Assembly: GCA_002381695.1 (NCBI GenBank)
Contig: DFXM01000043.1
Span: 1 to 19,488, forward strand
Direction of reading: 5' to 3'
From: Clostridium sp. UBA4108
Lineage (GTDB): Bacteria > Bacillota > Clostridia > Clostridiales > Clostridiaceae
Length of the DNA stretch: 19,488 bases
Made by a program: the position numbers and the translations under genes. The first letter of the stretch is position 1, and each line of letters begins with the position of its first letter. Shown in pieces: positions 6,394 through 14,604 of the stretch. The notes under the pieces were generated by a model that was not told where the DNA came from, made no database searches, and saw only the letters and a list, made by a program, of their open reading frames with translations.

Positions 6394-7814
6394 TATCCTA
6401 ACCTCACTTTCGCTTTAATATAAGGACCTCCACAGGACACCTTTACCCATTCCTTGTATCCTTTTCCACAATATCCTGCACCTTCTAAACTTAGGTCATT
6501 AGATACCATAGATATAGATTTTAGTAGATCTGGCACATATCCAGTTAGAATAATAGGAGAAAAGATTTTCCCTGTAAATTTACCATCTTTAATTTCTCTA
6601 GCTATGGATAACATACATTGAATACCCCAATTTTTAGGATCTTCCATACCACTCATACCACCATCAAGTAAGAATCCATATTTTATAGAAGCAATCATTT
6701 CTTCTAAGGTACTTTCACCCTTTGCAAAATAAGTGTTAGTCATTCTTGTATAAGCCTTTCTCTCAAAGGATTCCCTCTTACCATTTCCTGTAGGCACAAT
6801 ACCTAAATTTAGAGCTGTTAAACTATCAGCCATTCCCGTTTTCAATATGCCCTTATCAATTATTATAGTATCCTTGCCCATAATTCCTTCATCATCGAAA
6901 GCATAGGATGATGTCTGTTCTACTCCTTTAGCACCGTCGTGCATAGTTACAAGCTGTGATGCTACGAACTCCCCTAAATATTCTTTTGCTTTTGCTCTAT
7001 CTTTTACAAACATATCCATTTCAATACCATGACCAAAGGCTTCATGTGCTATTAATCCTGATACTTCTGGAGTACATATAACCTCATACTCTCCTGGAGT
7101 CATAGGTTCAGAATCCAGCAGCTCTAAAGCGGTATCTACAACCATCTTTACATTCTGTTTCATATCATCTATAAGCTCTACTCCCTTTAGCCCTGAATGA
7201 CTCTTGAAATAATATTTATTATTTTCCTCTCTTATAGCTATAGCTACCATAGAGCCATTACTCCACATATAGCTTTGTTCCAAGTCCTTATTTTTTGATA
7301 AGAACATTTTATTAACTTCTAAATATTGATAATTAGCTCTAAAATCAATTAACTCTTCACTATAACTTAACCCCTCATCCTTAAGCTTATTTAATTCAGT
7401 CATTATTTCTTCATCTGTCAATGAAGTTGGTTCTTTTCCAACAGTCTTTTTAAAAGTATCACAAATTTCTTCTTCATTTAATACTTCATATTCTCTAAGA
7501 GGTAGCTTTCCATTAGCTGTATTTATCATAGACATAATATCTTGTCTTATAGTAGTTTCAGCATTTCTTATACCTTCTTCGCTGAAATCATTAAAAGAGA
7601 ACTCTGAATAATTAATTCCATTATGTACCTTAATTACAGCTCCTCTTTCACTACTCATATTGCTTTCAATGGATGCACCTCTTTTGTGAACTCCATAACC
7701 TTTTCCATCACAATCTGTCACTAATACAGAAACATATGAAAATTCACTATCTAGCCTCCCTATCATACTTTTTAGAGGTTCCTTTACACGTTGAAAAAAT
7801 TTATTATTTCCCAT
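6393..7814 (-). CDS. tldD: TldD-family zinc metallopeptidase
   Basis: A 473-residue protein with the zinc-binding motif HEAFGH (H257, E258, H262) in the context LIAHEAFGHGIEMD. The probable third ligand C449 lies in GAGYCGKGYKEWVKV, corresponding to the conserved Cys near the C-terminus of E. coli TldD. The length is normal for the family. It is the active subunit of the TldD/TldE complex, a cytoplasmic protease that threads unfolded peptides into an enclosed chamber. The start has AGGGGG about 8 nt upstream (GTAGGGGGTAAAATTA before the ATG). It is the first gene of a two-gene operon with tldE. The 156 bp upstream hold the terminator of the ABC operon and should include the tldDE promoter. 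Confidence 0.93.
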   Translation of the reverse strand: MGNNKFFQRVKEPLKSMIGRLDSEFSYVSVLVTDCDGKGYGVHKRGASIESNMSSERGAVIKVHNGINYSEFSFNDFSEEGIRNAETTIRQDIMSMINTANGKLPLREYEVLNEEEICDTFKKTVGKEPTSLTDEEIMTELNKLKDEGLSYSEELIDFRANYQYLEVNKMFLSKNKDLEQSYMWSNGSMVAIAIREENNKYYFKSHSGLKGVELIDDMKQNVKMVVDTALELLDSEPMTPGEYEVICTPEVSGLIAHEAFGHGIEMDMFVKDRAKAKEYLGEFVASQLVTMHDGAKGVEQTSSYAFDDEGIMGKDTIIIDKGILKTGMADSLTALNLGIVPTGNGKRESFERKAYTRMTNTYFAKGESTLEEMIASIKYGFLLDGGMSGMEDPKNWGIQCMLSIAREIKDGKFTGKIFSPIILTGYVPDLLKSISMVSNDLSLEGAGYCGKGYKEWVKVSCGGPYIKAKVRLG

Positions 7815-7881
7815 TAATTTTACCCCCTACAACAAGTAATTTTTATTCTATTTTACCATAATATTCTAAAGATTAGAATAC

Positions 7882-7942
7882 AAAAAATGTAATGATCCCT
7901 GGGGTGGTTCCATTTTATGGAGCTACACCAGGGGTCGTTACA
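7882..7942 (-). terminator. Long terminator after the ABC permease gene
   Basis: A long imperfect stem: TGTAATGATCCCTGG (from 7888) pairs with CCAGGGGTCGTTACA (ending 7942), and TCCAT pairs with ATGGA near the loop. On the minus strand it is followed by six T residues (A run 7882-7887), so it ends the sigma/ABC operon 29 bp past its last stop codon. A shorter T run on the other side allows weak bidirectional action. Confidence 0.85.
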
Positions 7943-7970
7943 ATTTTTGGATATAGCACGCAATACAGTA

Positions 7971-9119
7971 TTATATTTCTTGCTTTCTTCCAAAATGTGT
8001 GATGGCCCAAATTAAAATTGGAATTAGTATTAAGGTAAGAGCTATCATTAGGGTTGGATATAATACTGGATTTCCAAAAACATTGTAGGTGTTATGGCTC
8101 TGAAACATTCCCTTAACTCTGATTACAGCGCTAATATCTAATCCTGATATTATTTTATATACTGCATCGGGCAGATTAAAACCCATAATCATCGAAGGTA
8201 TGAAATATATTCCTAGTGATAAAAATAAAGCTAACATATTATTCTTAACTAATAAAGATATTAAGACTATTATTAAACTTAATGTCAAAACTCCTATAAA
8301 CCTTATACCTAGTGCTGTAAAGTAAAATTGGACCATGGTTATATCAAAAGGAGTACTATTAAAATCTCTATAAAAGTTTAAAGGTAGCTCTCCTCCCTCA
8401 AGGCCATATATTAATCCTGGTATAGCGTATAATATAGATATATACAAAAATGTTATCAATGCAAATATTACAGCTGCTATGATTTTTGCAGTATTTAATT
8501 TACTTCTCCCATTGACTGTACTTAAAATTATTGGGGCTACATTAGATTGGTGGTCTTCGCTAAATATTGTAGCTAAGCCTAGGACTAATAAAACACATAG
8601 CATGGTTCCTGCCACATTAAAATCTGCCATATTAATCCATCCATGTTTATAGTGATAGGTTGGAGTTTGAAGCTTGGAGATCATCCCTTCTGCCTTTTTT
8701 AAATTTTTATATTCATAGGAATCAGTATTATTGATAGTTTCCAAAGCTACAAGTCTTTCCTGTAAGTCCTTTAAAGTATAGATTTCCTCTCCAATAGTAT
8801 ATTTATCTTCATTCACGTAATATTCTCTTAAATAATTATATATTATTTCTTCTCTAGTAGTTAATTTCTCTTTATTTGCAAGCTTGTCTCCAATTATTTC
8901 TTTTTCTTTCTTCACCTGCATCTGACTGGCTTCAGTTATCTCTCCCTCATATTGGCTTATAGTACTCTTTACTTCTTCCATACCACCAAATTTAGCATTA
9001 ACACTAAAATAACTAGCTATATGAAATGCTAAGGCGAAAAATGCTATTGCTACAGCTACTATATATATAAGCTTCCTCTCAAATATTTTTAATATCTCAT
9101 ATTTAATTAATTCTTTCAT
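7971..9119 (-). CDS. ABC-2 type transporter permease
   Basis: A 382-residue membrane protein. It has one N-terminal hydrophobic segment (about 17-40), then a charged extracytoplasmic domain of about 120 residues rich in Glu and Lys (about 41-165). A block of five further membrane segments follows (about 170-187, 210-235, 262-290, 292-312 and 355-372), ending in a basic tail. This is the layout of ABC-2 permeases with a large loop after the first helix. AGGAGG lies 9 nt before the ATG. The ATPase gene ends 32 bp upstream, and together they should form an export or resistance-type transporter. The substrate cannot be told from sequence; the link to an ECF sigma factor suggests an envelope stress or antimicrobial role. 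Confidence 0.85.
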   Translation of the reverse strand: MKELIKYEILKIFERKLIYIVAVAIAFFALAFHIASYFSVNAKFGGMEEVKSTISQYEGEITEASQMQVKKEKEIIGDKLANKEKLTTREEIIYNYLREYYVNEDKYTIGEEIYTLKDLQERLVALETINNTDSYEYKNLKKAEGMISKLQTPTYHYKHGWINMADFNVAGTMLCVLLVLGLATIFSEDHQSNVAPIILSTVNGRSKLNTAKIIAAVIFALITFLYISILYAIPGLIYGLEGGELPLNFYRDFNSTPFDITMVQFYFTALGIRFIGVLTLSLIIVLISLLVKNNMLALFLSLGIYFIPSMIMGFNLPDAVYKIISGLDISAVIRVKGMFQSHNTYNVFGNPVLYPTLMIALTLILIPILIWAITHFGRKQEI

Positions 9120-9151
9120 TTTAAATTCCTCCTACTAAACCATTAATTCCT

Positions 9152-10030
9152 TTAACCTTTTCTAACAGTGATTTCTTTAAAATAATATAAAAACACATCC
9201 TCTAAATTAGGTTCCTCAGAGGTGCAGTTAAACTCTGGCTTAGTTTCACTTATAACTCTTACTGTAATAGCACTATTGTCTCTTGAAATATTAGCAACCT
9301 TATAACTTTTCTCTATCTCATAAAGCTCACTTTCATCTATATGACAATTCCATACGCTGCCTGAAACCTTTTTCATAAGCTGTTGAGGTTTAGCCTTCTC
9401 TATTAATTGTCCTTCCTTCATGATTAATACATCATTAGCTATAAACTCAATGTCAGAAACAATATGAGTAGATAAAATAACTATTTTATCCTTAGATATA
9501 CTTGCAATTAAATTTTTAAATCTAATTCTCTCATTAGGGTCTAATCCTGCTGTGGGTTCATCCAAGATAAGTATTTTAGGATCATTTAATAAGGCTTGGG
9601 CAATTCCTAATCTTTGCTTCATACCACCAGAAAACTTTCCTATCTTTCTCTTTCTATCCTTTTCTAAATTCACAAAATCTAAAAGTTCATCTATCTTTTC
9701 TCTAGCCACTTGTTTTTCTACTCCCTTTAAAGCAGCTACATAGTTTAAAAACTTTTCAGCAGTAAAATTTTTATAAAAGCCTATATCCTGTGGTAAATAT
9801 CCTATTAATGCCCTATATTCTTCTTTAAGTTCATCCTTATTTCTACCATTAAATTTAATAGTTCCTTCTGTGGGACTAATAACATCTGCTAACATTCTCA
9901 TTAGGGTGGTTTTCCCAGAGCCATTAGGCCCTAACAATCCATATACTCCGCTATTTAGCTCTACTGAAAAATCCTTTACTGCCACTTTATCTTTAAATTT
10001 CTTTGTTACTGAATCTATGATAAGTTCCAT
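9152..10030 (-). CDS. ABC transporter ATP-binding protein
   Basis: A 292-residue ATPase with every expected motif: Walker A GPNGSGKTT (34-42), Q-loop Q81 in YLPQDIGFY, signature FSGGMKQR (133-140), Walker B ILILDEP (153-159), D-loop AGLD (161-164) and H-loop H188 in STH. About 80 extra residues at the C-terminus contain the EEPNLEDVFLYYF motif common in ABC-2 exporters of the drug/bacitracin type. AGGAGG lies 6 nt before the ATG. It sits between the membrane protein gene (9 bp gap) and the permease gene (32 bp gap), so it powers that transporter. Confidence 0.95.
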   Translation of the reverse strand: MELIIDSVTKKFKDKVAVKDFSVELNSGVYGLLGPNGSGKTTLMRMLADVISPTEGTIKFNGRNKDELKEEYRALIGYLPQDIGFYKNFTAEKFLNYVAALKGVEKQVAREKIDELLDFVNLEKDRKRKIGKFSGGMKQRLGIAQALLNDPKILILDEPTAGLDPNERIRFKNLIASISKDKIVILSTHIVSDIEFIANDVLIMKEGQLIEKAKPQQLMKKVSGSVWNCHIDESELYEIEKSYKVANISRDNSAITVRVISETKPEFNCTSEEPNLEDVFLYYFKEITVRKG

Positions 10031-10039
10031 AATATCCTC

Positions 10040-10852
10040 CTATAAATATCCTTCTATTTTCTCATCAAACCTAATCATCTTCTTATAAAATACATATACT
10101 GAATAAATAAATATACCCACAGAAGCTCCAATAAAAGCTAAAGTAAACATACTGCTAAATGCCTCAATCTCATGAGCAAAATATTCATTTGCATATATTG
10201 CTATAATGCTCCATATGGATAAACATAAAATTACACTATTTTTTGTTCTAAACTTAGAAACAATAATCAAAGAACCAGTACCTACTAAAGAAAATGGAGT
10301 TATCCAGCTAAAGAATAACTTTAATAAAGTCATCTCTGGAATAGTTTTAAAAAACATCACCATTAAGAATATATTTATAAGTGCAGAGAAACACATTACA
10401 ATTAGCAGTCTTACTAGTACAAGTTGTCTAAAAGAATATTTAAAACTCATCTCTAATTCCCAGACCTTATCTTCACTTCCCTTCAGTACTTCTAATATCC
10501 CTAATATAATAGGAATTGGAGAAATCTGAAGCAAATAATTATAGGGAGATGCCTTATTAATTGATACAAAACTTAAACCTATAACAATAAAGATGAGAGA
10601 ACCTATCCAGTAAATCTTATTAATATAAGTAATTTCATTCTTTATTAAACTCATATAAGGAAATGTTATATTATTTGAGGATTTCTTTTTCTTAGGCATA
10701 TAGCTTCTTAAAACCTCTACTGTATTTTCTATATCCTCATCTTCCACTTTCTCTACAGTATAACTAGCTAAAAACTCTTCAATTTCTAAATCCATATTCA
10801 CTTCATCTTCCAAAAGCTGTTTTCCATTATTTGAGGATTCTTTCTTTAACAT
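10040..10852 (-). CDS. Membrane protein, putative anti-sigma factor
   Basis: A 270-residue protein with a cytoplasmic N-terminal region of about 75 residues, acidic and then basic (EDEDIENTVEVLRSYMPKKKK), followed by six hydrophobic segments (about 78-98, 103-118, 140-162, 173-197, 205-221, 231-254). It follows the ECF sigma gene directly and overlaps its end by 26 bp. That position, and a soluble N-terminus ahead of membrane helices, is typical of membrane anti-sigma factors. No zinc-finger HxxxCxxC motif is present, so the role is inferred from context; it could instead be another transporter subunit. The start at 10852 is preferred because GGGAGGTGA stands 8 nt upstream; the in-frame GTG at 10864 lies inside that site. 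Confidence 0.75.
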   Translation of the reverse strand: MLKKESSNNGKQLLEDEVNMDLEIEEFLASYTVEKVEDEDIENTVEVLRSYMPKKKKSSNNITFPYMSLIKNEITYINKIYWIGSLIFIVIGLSFVSINKASPYNYLLQISPIPIILGILEVLKGSEDKVWELEMSFKYSFRQLVLVRLLIVMCFSALINIFLMVMFFKTIPEMTLLKLFFSWITPFSLVGTGSLIIVSKFRTKNSVILCLSIWSIIAIYANEYFAHEIEAFSSMFTLAFIGASVGIFIYSVYVFYKKMIRFDEKIEGYL

Positions 10853-11402
10853 GTTCTCTATCACCTCCCAATATATCTTTTAAGTTTTTTATTCCATTAA
10901 ACAGTCTAGATTTAATAGTAGATTGATTCTCTCCTGTGATTTCACTAATTTCTCTTATTTTAAGCTCATTATAATATTTTAGTAATACGGCCTCTCTCTG
11001 AAGTAGCGGCAATTTATTAATTGCGTTCTTAACCAGTACTCTCTCCTCTTTCTTCTCTAAAATATCTATCACATTGTCTTTATCGTAAATTTCACATCCA
11101 TTAATATCTTGGCTTTCTTTTCCATGCCTATAATGTGCACTTTTAAAATAATCCTTACAGGTATTTACCGCAATTTTAAGGAGCCAATTCTTAAACTCTC
11201 CTTCTCTACTACTATACCTACTTAAATTTTTCATCATTTTAATAAAAACCTCTTGAGTTAGATCATAAGAGTTATTATATTCTGATATATTCCTATAAAT
11301 AAAGCTATGAACCATTTCGTAGTGCCTTTTCACCAGTATCTCCATGGCACTTTCATTTCCATTTAAAATTTCACTAATTAATTTCTTATCCTCTTGAGCC
11401 AT
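10827..11402 (-). CDS. ECF-type RNA polymerase sigma factor
   Basis: A 191-residue protein with sigma-70 region 2 at about 22-95 (YDLTQEVFIKMMKNL, FKNWLLKIAVNTCKDYF) and region 4 at about 128-180 (LPLLQREAVLLKYYNELKIREISEITGENQSTIKSRLFNGIKNLK), with no regions 1 or 3. This is the extracytoplasmic-function layout. GAGGGGG stands just before the ATG. It heads a four-gene operon with a membrane protein, an ABC ATPase and a permease. An AAC-N17-CGTT motif upstream (11426-11451) fits ECF promoters, implying autoregulation. The inducing signal is unknown; comparable clostridial and Bacillus operons respond to cell-envelope stress. Confidence 0.92.
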   Translation of the reverse strand: MAQEDKKLISEILNGNESAMEILVKRHYEMVHSFIYRNISEYNNSYDLTQEVFIKMMKNLSRYSSREGEFKNWLLKIAVNTCKDYFKSAHYRHGKESQDINGCEIYDKDNVIDILEKKEERVLVKNAINKLPLLQREAVLLKYYNELKIREISEITGENQSTIKSRLFNGIKNLKDILGGDREHVKERILK

Positions 11403-11425
11403 GACTTTCCCCCTCTCACTTATAT

Positions 11426-11451
11426 AACGAGGTAGCTTTAAAAAAGGTTTT
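11426..11451 (-). promoter_or_regulatory. Probable ECF-type promoter of the sigma/ABC operon
   Basis: On the minus strand AAAACCTTTTTT (-35 region, AAC core) is followed after 17 nt by CGTTATA (-10 region). This resembles the AAC...CGT pattern of ECF promoters such as B. subtilis sigma-W, including the T run after AAC. The predicted start site is about 17 nt upstream of the sigma gene ATG, leaving just enough leader for GAGGGGG. Confidence 0.6.
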
Positions 11452-11577
11452 ATTTAGTTCTTAAAATATATAAGTTGTAATTAAGCTTCTACATTATACA
11501 AATAGACTTAAATATAAAATTAGATTAATATAAATTATCATTATTACAACATATATATTTATTACTTTAAAAACATA

Positions 11578-11629
11578 ATAGGGTATATCAGAATGATTTT
11601 TAAAATTATTCTGACACACCCCTATTTTT
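11578..11629. terminator. Terminator hairpin after the first HTH/TPR regulator
   Basis: A stem of about 20 bp with a few mismatches: ATAGGG and TCAGAAT on the left pair with ATTCTGA and CCCTAT on the right (ending 11625), with A/T pairs at the loop. Five T residues follow on the plus strand. It lies about 60 bp past the stop codon of the minus-strand regulator gene, in an otherwise empty 285-bp intergenic stretch. Confidence 0.65.
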
Positions 11630-11687
11630 AATAATCTATAAAGTTGCCTTAATTGAAAATTTAACAGAGCTTGTGTAGTTTTTTCAC

Positions 11688-12884
11688 TTATGCCCCTAAC
11701 GCAATAAGTTCTAAAAGTCTACCCTTTAATATGTTCATCTCTTCTTCACTATTTTCTATACTTAATAACTCTATATGCAATTTTAATCCTGATTTAATAG
11801 CATATATATTTTTACTTACCTTACATAAATCAACTAAGGTATTAAAATATTCTTTAGCCGCATTAAAGTCACCAATTAAAATTGCTGCACATTCTAATTG
11901 ACAGTATAAATTAGGTAAAAAAAATGGTATATTATCTCCTTTCCATATACTTAATTCGTAAACTATCTTAGTCATATATTGTTCTATGTTATCTATATCT
12001 TTGATAATTATATAAATATCTAGCATATTTCCTAATACCATGAGTCTATTACTGATATCATCTTCAGCTAATTGCTCTAATAATTTCTTATCTATTTCCA
12101 ATGCTTCAGAATAATTCTCTAAATGTACTAGGCAATTTGATTTTAATGAATTAAGTTCAAACAAATCTATTTCAAGTAATTTTTTAAAATTTACTTTCAC
12201 AGAATTTATTTCTTCTAGTGTTCTCCTATAATCTTTCATATAAAAATAGCATAATAAATTATTAAAATATACAACATATTTTAAATTCTCTGGAACATTA
12301 TCTTTGTAGCTTAAGGCTAAATCGTTGAAATTTAAAGCATCTTCATATCTTCCTAAGAACATACAAATAGCTCCTAGCTTTTGAATCAATTTAAACAAAG
12401 CTTCATTTTTAAAACCTTTTTTATTATTCTCTAATGCTTTTATATAAAATTCATAGCTTTTATTATATTGGTATGAATTTTTATATATATCACCTAATTT
12501 TTCATACAATATAATTTTTTTATCATCTACATCATATTTCATTAGAAAAGCTTCAACCTCATTTAAAACCTTTTTAGATTCAGAGGTCAGTTTATTATAA
12601 CTATTTAAAATTTCTATGTAATTCTCTGCAATTTTTATAGCTTGAGTTTTTACATCTTCAAGTAAATAAGAAGGCTCTAAGACAAAGTCAATATTTCTTT
12701 CCCTACAAATTTTATTAATATTATATGCAATTATCTTGGCTACTTGTGGCATAATTCTACATTTATCATTTTCAATAATACTTATAAGCTCTCGTGTTAT
12801 CTCTCCCCCTGTGATTTCACTTTGCTTTATTCCAAACTTATTTCTAATAGTTCTTAATTTCTTACCTGGCGATAAGATTTCCAC
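11688..12884 (-). CDS. RRNPP-type HTH/TPR transcriptional regulator (paralog 1)
   Basis: A 398-residue protein. Residues about 5-60 form an XRE-type helix-turn-helix (KLRTIRNKFGIKQSEITGGEITRELISIIENDKCRI). The rest is helical with TPR-like repeats (for example YEKLGDIYKNSYQYNKSYEFYIKALE at about 125-150, then LGRYEDALNFNDLAL and LENYSEALEIDKKLL). This is the layout of RRNPP regulators, which bind imported signalling peptides with the TPR region. It is closely similar to the next gene upstream, most strongly in the HTH. The start codon is GTG, aligned with the ATG of the paralog, with AAGGAG 9 nt upstream. No small peptide gene was found next to it, so it may be an orphan or share the peptide encoded at 14605-14772. 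Confidence 0.85.
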   Translation of the reverse strand: MEILSPGKKLRTIRNKFGIKQSEITGGEITRELISIIENDKCRIMPQVAKIIAYNINKICRERNIDFVLEPSYLLEDVKTQAIKIAENYIEILNSYNKLTSESKKVLNEVEAFLMKYDVDDKKIILYEKLGDIYKNSYQYNKSYEFYIKALENNKKGFKNEALFKLIQKLGAICMFLGRYEDALNFNDLALSYKDNVPENLKYVVYFNNLLCYFYMKDYRRTLEEINSVKVNFKKLLEIDLFELNSLKSNCLVHLENYSEALEIDKKLLEQLAEDDISNRLMVLGNMLDIYIIIKDIDNIEQYMTKIVYELSIWKGDNIPFFLPNLYCQLECAAILIGDFNAAKEYFNTLVDLCKVSKNIYAIKSGLKLHIELLSIENSEEEMNILKGRLLELIALGA

Positions 12885-12911
12885 AATAATGCACTCCTTA
12901 AAATCAAATAT

Positions 12912-12964
12912 TACATTAAATTATATAATACGTACTGAAAATCTATTACATAAAATTTAATGTA
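12912..12964. promoter_or_regulatory. Promoter and inverted repeats upstream of regulator paralog 1
   Basis: A minus-strand TATAAT lies at 12920-12925. An 18-bp near-perfect palindrome, TACATAAAATTTAATGTA, lies at 12947-12964, its edge 22 bp before the -10. TACATTAAA at 12912-12920 is also a perfect inverted copy of TTTAATGTA at 12956-12964. ATGTA elements recur upstream of the paralog, but with opposite geometry, so a shared operator is only suggested. Confidence 0.4.
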
Positions 12965-13048
12965 TAGTTATATTATAAAATATATTTAATTTTCAGTAAA
13001 TAATCCTATATAATGTATAAATAGTCTTATATTTTAAATTAAAATGAT

Positions 13049-13093
13049 AAAGTGATAAATATAGTGCGTTATATTCACTATATTTATCACTTT
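13049..13093. terminator. Perfect 18-bp stem-loop after regulator paralog 2
   Basis: AAAGTGATAAATATAGTG (13049-13066) pairs perfectly with its complement (13076-13093) around a 9-nt loop. It lies about 20 bp past the stop codon of the paralog 2 gene on the minus strand. The T tracts on both sides are interrupted, and the stem is AT-rich, but position and length support a terminator. Confidence 0.65.
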
Positions 13094-13112
13094 CTTTATT
13101 ATTTTTATAATG

Positions 13113-14417
13113 CTAATTTAACAAAGAATTTAATAGAGATTGTATGCTTTCCATATCATTTTTAGAGCTATAATAAGATATTAAGTGTAAATTTATTTCG
13201 TTATTTTTTGGTAGAAGACCTAGTGAAATGAATTCTAAAATTTTATCCTTTAATAAATTAATCTCTTTTTTATTATCCTCTTTAATTAATAATGTTATGT
13301 AATCTTTTAAGCATCCTTCAAGTTCATACATATTCTTACTTTCTCTATATAATTTAATAGAAATATCAAAATACTTTTTTGCTAATACATAATCCCCAAC
13401 TAATTCAACTGCACATCCTAATAGGTGATATGAATTAGATAAAAACTGTGGTTTTTCTCTCAAGATATTCAACTCTTGAATCATCATGTCTATATATAAT
13501 TTTACATTATCTATATCCTTAAGGATTACATAAATATCAAGAATATTTCCTAGTACCATAAGTCTATTTTCAGTATCCTCTTTATCTAAGAACTTTAATA
13601 ACTCTTTATCTATATTAAGAGCTTCAATATAGAGCTTTAAATATGTTAGACAGCTTGCCTTTATTGAATTAAGCTTAAAGCAATCAAGTTTAAAAAAGCT
13701 CTGTGTTAATATATCCTTAAAATTTATTTCCATAAATTTAATTTCATCTAAAACTACTTCATATTCTTTCATATAAAAATAGCATAATGCCTTATTAAAA
13801 TGAGTTTTATATCTTGACTCATTTGATATATCATTTTTATAAATTAAAGCAGAATTATTAAACTCTAGTGCTTCCTTATATCTAGCTAATAAAATACAAA
13901 TACTTCCTAGTTTATGAAATAATCTAAATAGATCTTTTTCACTAAAAAACCCTCTATGATTTTCAAGGGCTTTTATATAGTATTTATAGCTTTCATTATA
14001 TTCATGGCCATTTTTGTATATGTCTGCTATTTTTTCACATATAACAAGAGCTTTATCATCTACATCATACTTCATTAAAAATTCTTCAATTTCACTTAAT
14101 GCTTTTTCGAATTCAGCAGTTACCTCATTGCAATTATATAAAAACTCTATATACTTATCTGCAATTTTTAAAGCTTGAACCTTTATGTCTTCCATTAAAT
14201 AGGAAGGTTCTATAGTAAAGTCTATATTTTTTTCCCTGCAAATTTTATTAATATTTGAGGAAATTATATTAGCTACCTGATATGTAATTCTACATTTATC
14301 ATTTTCAATAATACTTATAAGCTCACGAGTTATTTCTCCCCCTGTTATATCACTTTGTTTTATTTTTAATTGTTTTCTAATACTTCTTAGTTTTTCACCT
14401 GGAGATAAAAGTTCCAT
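13113..14417 (-). CDS. RRNPP-type HTH/TPR transcriptional regulator (paralog 2)
   Basis: A 434-residue protein with an N-terminal XRE helix-turn-helix (about 5-60, IKQSDITGGEITRELISIIENDKCRI) nearly identical to that of paralog 1. A long helical TPR-like region follows (for example IADIYKNGHEYNESYKYYIKALE, LARYKEALEFNNSAL, LKLYIEALNIDKELL), with about 35 more residues at the C-terminus than paralog 1. In RRNPP systems the TPR domain binds a processed peptide and changes DNA binding of the HTH. The start at 14417 is chosen because AAGGAG lies 8 nt upstream; the GTG at 14426 overlaps it. A secreted pro-peptide gene is divergent from it, with half-site repeats between, the classical receptor-signal arrangement. 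A TATAAT at 14461-14466 may drive it. Confidence 0.88.
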   Translation of the reverse strand: MELLSPGEKLRSIRKQLKIKQSDITGGEITRELISIIENDKCRITYQVANIISSNINKICREKNIDFTIEPSYLMEDIKVQALKIADKYIEFLYNCNEVTAEFEKALSEIEEFLMKYDVDDKALVICEKIADIYKNGHEYNESYKYYIKALENHRGFFSEKDLFRLFHKLGSICILLARYKEALEFNNSALIYKNDISNESRYKTHFNKALCYFYMKEYEVVLDEIKFMEINFKDILTQSFFKLDCFKLNSIKASCLTYLKLYIEALNIDKELLKFLDKEDTENRLMVLGNILDIYVILKDIDNVKLYIDMMIQELNILREKPQFLSNSYHLLGCAVELVGDYVLAKKYFDISIKLYRESKNMYELEGCLKDYITLLIKEDNKKEINLLKDKILEFISLGLLPKNNEINLHLISYYSSKNDMESIQSLLNSLLN

Positions 14418-14487
14418 ATAATACACTCCTTAAAATTATATATTGTAAAATTCACCACTTATTATAATATATAACAAGATAAAATTA

Positions 14488-14543
14488 ATGTAAATATCTA
14501 TATTTACATCCCTTATGGTATATGATATAATTCTATGTAAATA
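14488..14543 (+). promoter_or_regulatory. Pro-peptide promoter with three ATGTAAATA half-sites
   Basis: A near-consensus sigma-A promoter: TTTACA (14503-14508), a 17-bp spacer and TATAAT (14526-14531) with an extended TGa. The 9-mer ATGTAAATA lies at 14488-14496, its exact inverted copy at 14501-14509 (overlapping the -35), and another direct copy at 14535-14543 (around the transcription start). Such placement fits an operator for the divergent HTH/TPR regulator, acting either by repression or by peptide-dependent switching. Confidence 0.65.
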
Positions 14544-14604
14544 ATGTTTAATATTGTTAATTAATCTATATTATGGTTTATATTATATTTTAGGAGGAAC
14601 TACC

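Noticed and set aside
13049..13093. Perfect inverted repeat considered as a mobile-element (MITE) end
   Set aside because: It is compact with a 9-nt loop and lies directly behind a stop codon, so a terminator is the simpler explanation; no target-site duplication is visible.
14554..14604. Upstream extension of the pro-peptide gene (MLINLYYGLYYILGGTT)
   Set aside because: The ATG at 14554 has no ribosome binding site and AGGAGG sits inside this extension, 8 nt before the ATG at 14605, which starts a normal signal peptide.
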